A stretch of DNA of 10,000 nucleotides from Actinidia chinensis (Eukaryota > Streptophyta > Magnoliopsida > Ericales > Actinidiaceae). The first letter of the stretch is position 1. Each line of letters begins with the position of its first letter. Below the pieces are notes generated by a model. The model saw nothing but the letters and a program-made list of their open reading frames with translations, made no database searches and had not been told where the DNA came from. A program made the translations under genes and the position numbers. Positions 7,430 to 10,000 of the stretch are shown here, one piece after another. The stretch covers positions 15,268,485 through 15,278,484 of the forward strand of contig CM018914.1 in NCBI GenBank assembly GCA_009663005.1, in the 5' to 3' direction.

Positions 7430-8107
7430 TCAAGAAGGGGAGTTCTGGTCTGAATCTCCACCATCATCAGCTCCAGTCTCCTCGGAAGACATTTCCCCAA
7501 GCGCCTCAACAATCGTTCTTCCGACCTTCTCCGTCGGATTGCTAGTTTTGATTACCGGGGCCACGGCAATGTCTGAGATAGGCTCAGGGACAACCTCATC
7601 TTCCTCCGGCCTGTTTAGAAACTCCTCCTTGTTGAAGCTGGGTAGGATCAATGGAGAATAAGGTGCGAGAGACTCAGGGAACTCAGGAGCAGGGGCAGCC
7701 CTGGCCCACGCTGGGTTGTCCTTAGGGACGCTAAGTTCTTTCAAGCAAGACAACCATTCTTCTAGAAAGGACTCAGAGTGCACCTCGGTGACTTGCCTGC
7801 TATAGTTGTCCCCTGCCTGATTGATCCCCCGGGTAAAAACTCACTCATACATATGGCCACATGCTGCCAGTTGAAGCTTGGCAAGAGCAGCCTCTGCAGC
7901 AACAGCCTTCCTTAAGCCTGGACTGCTACCACATAGCTGGCATCCTGGGCCTGTTATACGAGGACCAAGTCTACCTTCAGCTAATTGACATCAACCATTT
8001 CCAGTTTTGCCTTGTTATAATTGGTCTCCATTTTTTTTTTGGCCTATTTTAGCTCGACCGAATACTCTACCATTCAATCTGAGGTCGCCATCGCCCCTTT
8101 AAAGGCT
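7430..8107 (-). pseudogene. Antisense gene, exon 3 (coiled coil and acidic C-terminus)
   Basis: The first part is Lys/Glu/Ala-rich and coiled-coil-like: MVEYSVELK, stop, AKKKMETNYNKAKLEMVDVN, stop, LKVDLVLV, stop, QAQDASYVVAVQA. A frameshift near 7915 is followed by KAVAAEAALAKLQLAACGHM. A TGA interrupts before FTRGINQAGDNYSRQVTEV. From there the frame is open to TGA 7430-7432, with FLEEWLSCLKELSVPKDNP, ARAAPAPEFPESLAPYSPL and an acidic end (RPEEDEVVPEP, SSEETGADDGGDSD). The ATG at 7783 is internal. The long stretch with this composition, opposite to pol and with no plus-strand rival, supports former coding on this strand. Confidence 0.6.
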
Positions 8108-8195
8108 CTACAAACCAAAAACACATGAAAAAGCTAAGTATTCAACATATGAAAAAAGTAATACTAAAGCTAAGATGCTCTCCTAAATGTGCTAC
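8108..8195 (-). other. Predicted intron 2 of the antisense gene (88 bp)
   Basis: Donor tgat/gtagcacat and acceptor ggtttgtag/agcc bound an AT-rich stretch without coding character. The frame before it (LLV) and the coiled-coil frame after it can be joined in phase 2. The donor is weaker than that of intron 1, so its exact edge is uncertain. Confidence 0.4.
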
Positions 8196-9083
8196 ATCAC
8201 CAGTAAGTTCCTCATCGTGTCCCATAGCTCCTCAGTGAGAGCGACAGAGTCACTAGGCAATATAATTGCCATTGCGAAAGCCAGACTGGTGGCGAGATCT
8301 CGGGCGAAGTCAGCTGGCATCACCTACTTGCCAAGCTCACAAGCAGAAAAGTCAAGTTTCCAAAGCTTGGCATCACTAATCGAGCTCGTCTCCCTCTACA
8401 CTTCCACCAAGGGCTCTTTTCCTTTACACTTCCCTAGCACGGAGGCCCCCGGTAAGCTTGGATTAGCCCTTGCTACCGCCACAGCCACCTTTGCCGACGG
8501 ATTGGCATTTGGGGGGAGGGCATAAGTGCCTGGGAGAATTGTTTTGGGAGGAGGGGCAGCAGTCGGCGCAGCCCTCTTGAGATTTCTGAACCTCATTAGG
8601 TTGGCCTTACTAGAGATTGTCCCGGCAACTACGGTTCTGCGAATAGACAGACATAGGGCACATATTAGGTTGTCCTCGCTATCCGAGCTTGAAATGGTAA
8701 CGGGAGAGGATGGGCCCTCAAGATCAGGTGGTAGGACCACTTGACCTCATTTTCTATTCAGCATGAGCTGACTGGAAACCTCTTCCTCCTCTTCTTCACC
8801 ACTAACAGGATCCAAAGAATCATAGCCCAATGAACTCGTAGCGTAATCCTTCTCGCATTCAAACACCTTGGAGCTGAAGGCCTCGTATTGTGGAGCTCGA
8901 CCCTCGATTCATAGTAGAGGCAAATTGGCTCTTACGAACTCTGCAGTCCTCCACAAAATTCTATGTCGGTAGTGCAACTCATATGCGAGGAGTGCCTCTA
9001 CATCCTTAGATTCTTGCTTGGTGGTGGTGGCATGAATACCTCCTTGCAAGCATCAGAACGAATTTTGAACTTGTCATTGAACT
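8196..9083 (-). pseudogene. Antisense gene, exon 2 (linker region)
   Basis: The exon opens with KFNDKFKIRSDACKEVF. A one-base shift in or after the CCA-repeat near 9025 leads to ESKDVEALLAYELHYRHRIL and RTAEFVRANLPLL, then a stop. The same frame continues through SSKVFECEKDYATSS, an acidic run of six Glu near 8780-8797, a stop, LEGPSSPVTISSSDSEDN, FRNLKRAAPTAAPPPK, and a Val/Ala-rich stretch to a TAG just left of 8400. It resumes with DAKLWKLDFSACELGK, another TAG, and ATSLAFAMAIILPSDSVALT, ending in MRNLLV. Four stops but one continuous frame from about 9001 to 8196 argue for a real former exon. The acidic and Ser-rich linker looks disordered. Confidence 0.6.
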
Positions 9084-9165
9084 CTGCATAAGTGATAAGA
9101 GCAAATATTAGTATCAGTACAAGGTAAACTAACAGAACACAGATTCAAACTAAAGGAATACTCAC
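9084..9165 (-). other. Predicted intron 1 of the antisense gene (82 bp)
   Basis: Donor caata/gtgagtatt and acceptor ttatgcag/agttcaat are both close to plant consensus. The intron is T-rich as plant introns are. Splicing joins SLPN to KFNDKFKIRSDACKE in phase 1 without a stop; reading through gives unrelated sequence. Confidence 0.65.
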
Positions 9166-9893
9166 TATTGGGTAGGCTACCATTGCGCCTTGGGAACGAC
9201 CAAAGACTGTCATCCCCATGTAGGAATTCCCAGGAGCCCGAAACCCAAAAATATTTTTCAATAAATAGATCCTTGTCCGAGCTGTTTGTGACCAACCTTT
9301 TTTGCGGCCGACTGGGATCCCTCAAGCACAGGCAATTATTACCGCTATAGAATATATGTGGAAACTGCCCAGCTCCTTCGTTGCCCAGCTCCTTCTTTGG
9401 CCGGACTACAGTATATATATGGAAAAGATTTGAAGCACTAAAAGGCTTGTCTAATATGTTAATTAATGTATCCATCGCAAGGACGGTATGAACGAAGTTA
9501 ACCGACACCTGCATAAAGGTAAGACGACATCTTGCCATCACTTCCTTCAGCATCGGCATGATTGAAAATTGGAGCCCGACCTAGTGGATTAGCCAAGTGT
9601 GAACTGGGATGCAGTCCAGTTTCTTTGCCACTACGTGAGGAATATTGTTGGGCCTGGGATGCTCAATCTTGACATTGGCGGGGATGCTATGAGTAGTCTT
9701 AACTTCTCTAGGGACCTGTGATTGTAGACCAACAGCTAAGCTCGGTTCAATTCCATGTTCTGAGAATGAGCTCAGCCAGCTAGGTGTGACGAGCTATGAG
9801 GGTAAATGCAAATAAGCTCATCTAGAGCACTGGACTCCACTGAAATAAAGATATGCACCGCTAAAGGGGAGCTACTAGACCCTCCTATTTCCT
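9166..9893 (-). pseudogene. Antisense gene, exon 1 (conserved N-terminal domain)
   Basis: The N-terminal part is seen from about 9891 in one frame (GGSSSSPLAVHIFISVESS, then ALDELICIYPHSSSHLAG), broken by stops. A shift to another frame by about 9775 gives EHPRPNNIPHVVAKKLDCIP, then a TAG at 9581-9583. From the Met codon at 9559 the frame stays open: LTFMQVSVNFVHTVLAM, FHIYTVVRPKKELG, RLVTNSSDKDLFIEKYFWVS and GSWEFLHGDDSLWSFPRRNG. It ends at SLPN before a good splice donor. A 16-bp tandem duplication (9366-9397) adds residues after KKELG. The domain looks like a mixed helical fold with conserved Trp residues; no catalytic motif was recognised. Confidence 0.65.
9366..9397. repeat. 16-bp tandem duplication in antisense exon 1
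   Basis: tgcccagctccttcgt (9366-9381) is followed by tgcccagctccttctt (9382-9397), one base different. It lies just after the VVRPKKELG motif and has expanded the protein loop there. Confidence 0.85.
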
Positions 9894-9913
9894 CGAAATT
9901 GCCTCGGCAATAG

Positions 9914-9937
9914 AAGGGCTTAGGGGACAAAGCCCTT
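9914..9937. other. Perfect 8-bp inverted repeat with 8-bp loop
   Basis: aagggctt (9914-9921) pairs with aagccctt (9930-9937). It sits close upstream of the expected start of the antisense gene and beside a CACTA-like end. Role unknown; it may be a transposon subterminal structure or chance. Confidence 0.4.
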
Positions 9938-9947
9938 AGGCCATAGG

Positions 9948-10000
9948 TACTACAAAAAAACCCGAGCCCATTTTATCAGGGAAAACGGGTTAAGTCGATA
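9948..10000. mobile_element. Possible terminus of a CACTA-type DNA transposon
   Basis: The sequence tactacaaaaaaacccgag resembles the CACTACAARAAA end of En/Spm-type transposons, with the first C replaced by T. A short inverted pair, aacccg/cgggtt, follows, as in subterminal regions of such elements. Only about 50 bp are visible and the other end is outside the window, so this is tentative. Confidence 0.35.

Larger units (their letters stand above)
7430..9893 (-). pseudogene. Antisense multi-exon gene of Tat-lineage type, decayed
   Basis: A minus-strand gene of unknown function can be followed through three exons and two small introns of 82 and 88 bp. It has the layout of plant antisense retrotransposon proteins often annotated as putative plant transposon or gypsy-type transposase-domain proteins. 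A globular N-terminal domain comes first (exon 1), then a low-complexity acidic, Ser- and Pro/Ala-rich linker (exon 2). A coiled-coil-like segment and an acidic C-terminus (exon 3) end it. No enzyme motif is visible, so the transposase name should not be taken as function. It is broken by many stops and at least three frameshifts. No ATG was found at the expected N-terminus near 9890. The family link rests on remembered sequence patterns, not a search. Confidence 0.65.
1..9947 (+). mobile_element. Degenerate Tat-lineage Ty3/gypsy LTR retrotransposon, partial
   Basis: Gag and pol fragments lie in the normal Ty3/gypsy order on the plus strand: knuckle gag, reverse transcriptase, RNase H, second RNase H, integrase with a C-terminal GPY-type module. 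The second RNase H is the family hallmark of the Tat lineage. After pol come tandem repeats and an antisense multi-exon pseudogene, both known in the pol-to-3'LTR interval of such elements. No primer-binding site, convincing polypurine tract or LTR pair is visible, so the 5' end lies left of the window and the right limit is inferred. Every domain carries stops or frameshifts, so this is an immobile relic. Assignment of 1-4546 is firm. Membership of 4547-9947 in the same element is inferred from layout. Confidence 0.75.

Noticed and set aside
7861..8744. Plus-strand open frames at 7861-8052, 8187-8525 and 8526-8744
   Set aside because: They lie opposite the antisense exons, whose composition and order are coherent. 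The plus-strand products are low-complexity shadows.
9853..9862. aaaggggagc considered as the polypurine tract
   Set aside because: No TG-starting LTR follows, and the N-terminal coding relic of the antisense gene runs through it.
1..10000. CRISPR array or bacterial defence system
   Set aside because: The regular repeats are tandem without spacers and the coding content is plant retrotransposon; nothing prokaryotic was seen.

Overview
The window is plant nuclear DNA, and most of it is one old, broken LTR retrotransposon. The pol order is reverse transcriptase, RNase H, a second RNase H, then integrase, with a Cys-His knuckle gag upstream. This order is characteristic of the Tat lineage of Ty3/gypsy elements in flowering plants. 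A host species cannot be named. No prokaryotic feature, rRNA, tRNA or CRISPR array was seen.

Layout, left to right. 3-530 (+) is the 3' part of gag, ending in a CX2HX4HX4C knuckle. 479-549 is a scar where the protease domain is missing, marked by an 18-bp direct repeat. 550-4546 (+) is pol, with stops, frameshifts and small deletions. Its first RNase H is split at 1977-2479 by a ~500-bp hAT-like non-autonomous DNA transposon with a perfect target duplication. The second RNase H (2841-3337) keeps its four acidic catalytic residues. The integrase has lost one zinc-binding Cys and its catalytic Glu.

4547-7253 is non-coding. It holds a short ~80-bp tandem array (4650-4885) and a ~1.05-kb block with a good minus-strand TATA box and a downstream AATAAA. 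After these comes a regular array of 158-bp units (5957-7253). Each 158-bp unit is a dimer of two related ~79-bp halves.

7430-9893 (-) is a decayed, intron-containing antisense gene with at least three exons. It resembles the antisense extra ORF carried between pol and the 3' LTR by some Tat-lineage elements. The right edge (from about 9948) looks like the terminus of a CACTA-type transposon running out of the window. Neither LTR of the main element is visible, so its limits are unknown.

Nothing here is an intact working gene. The interest lies in retroelement decay: nested insertion, satellite-like repeat growth inside an element, and a spliced antisense gene.
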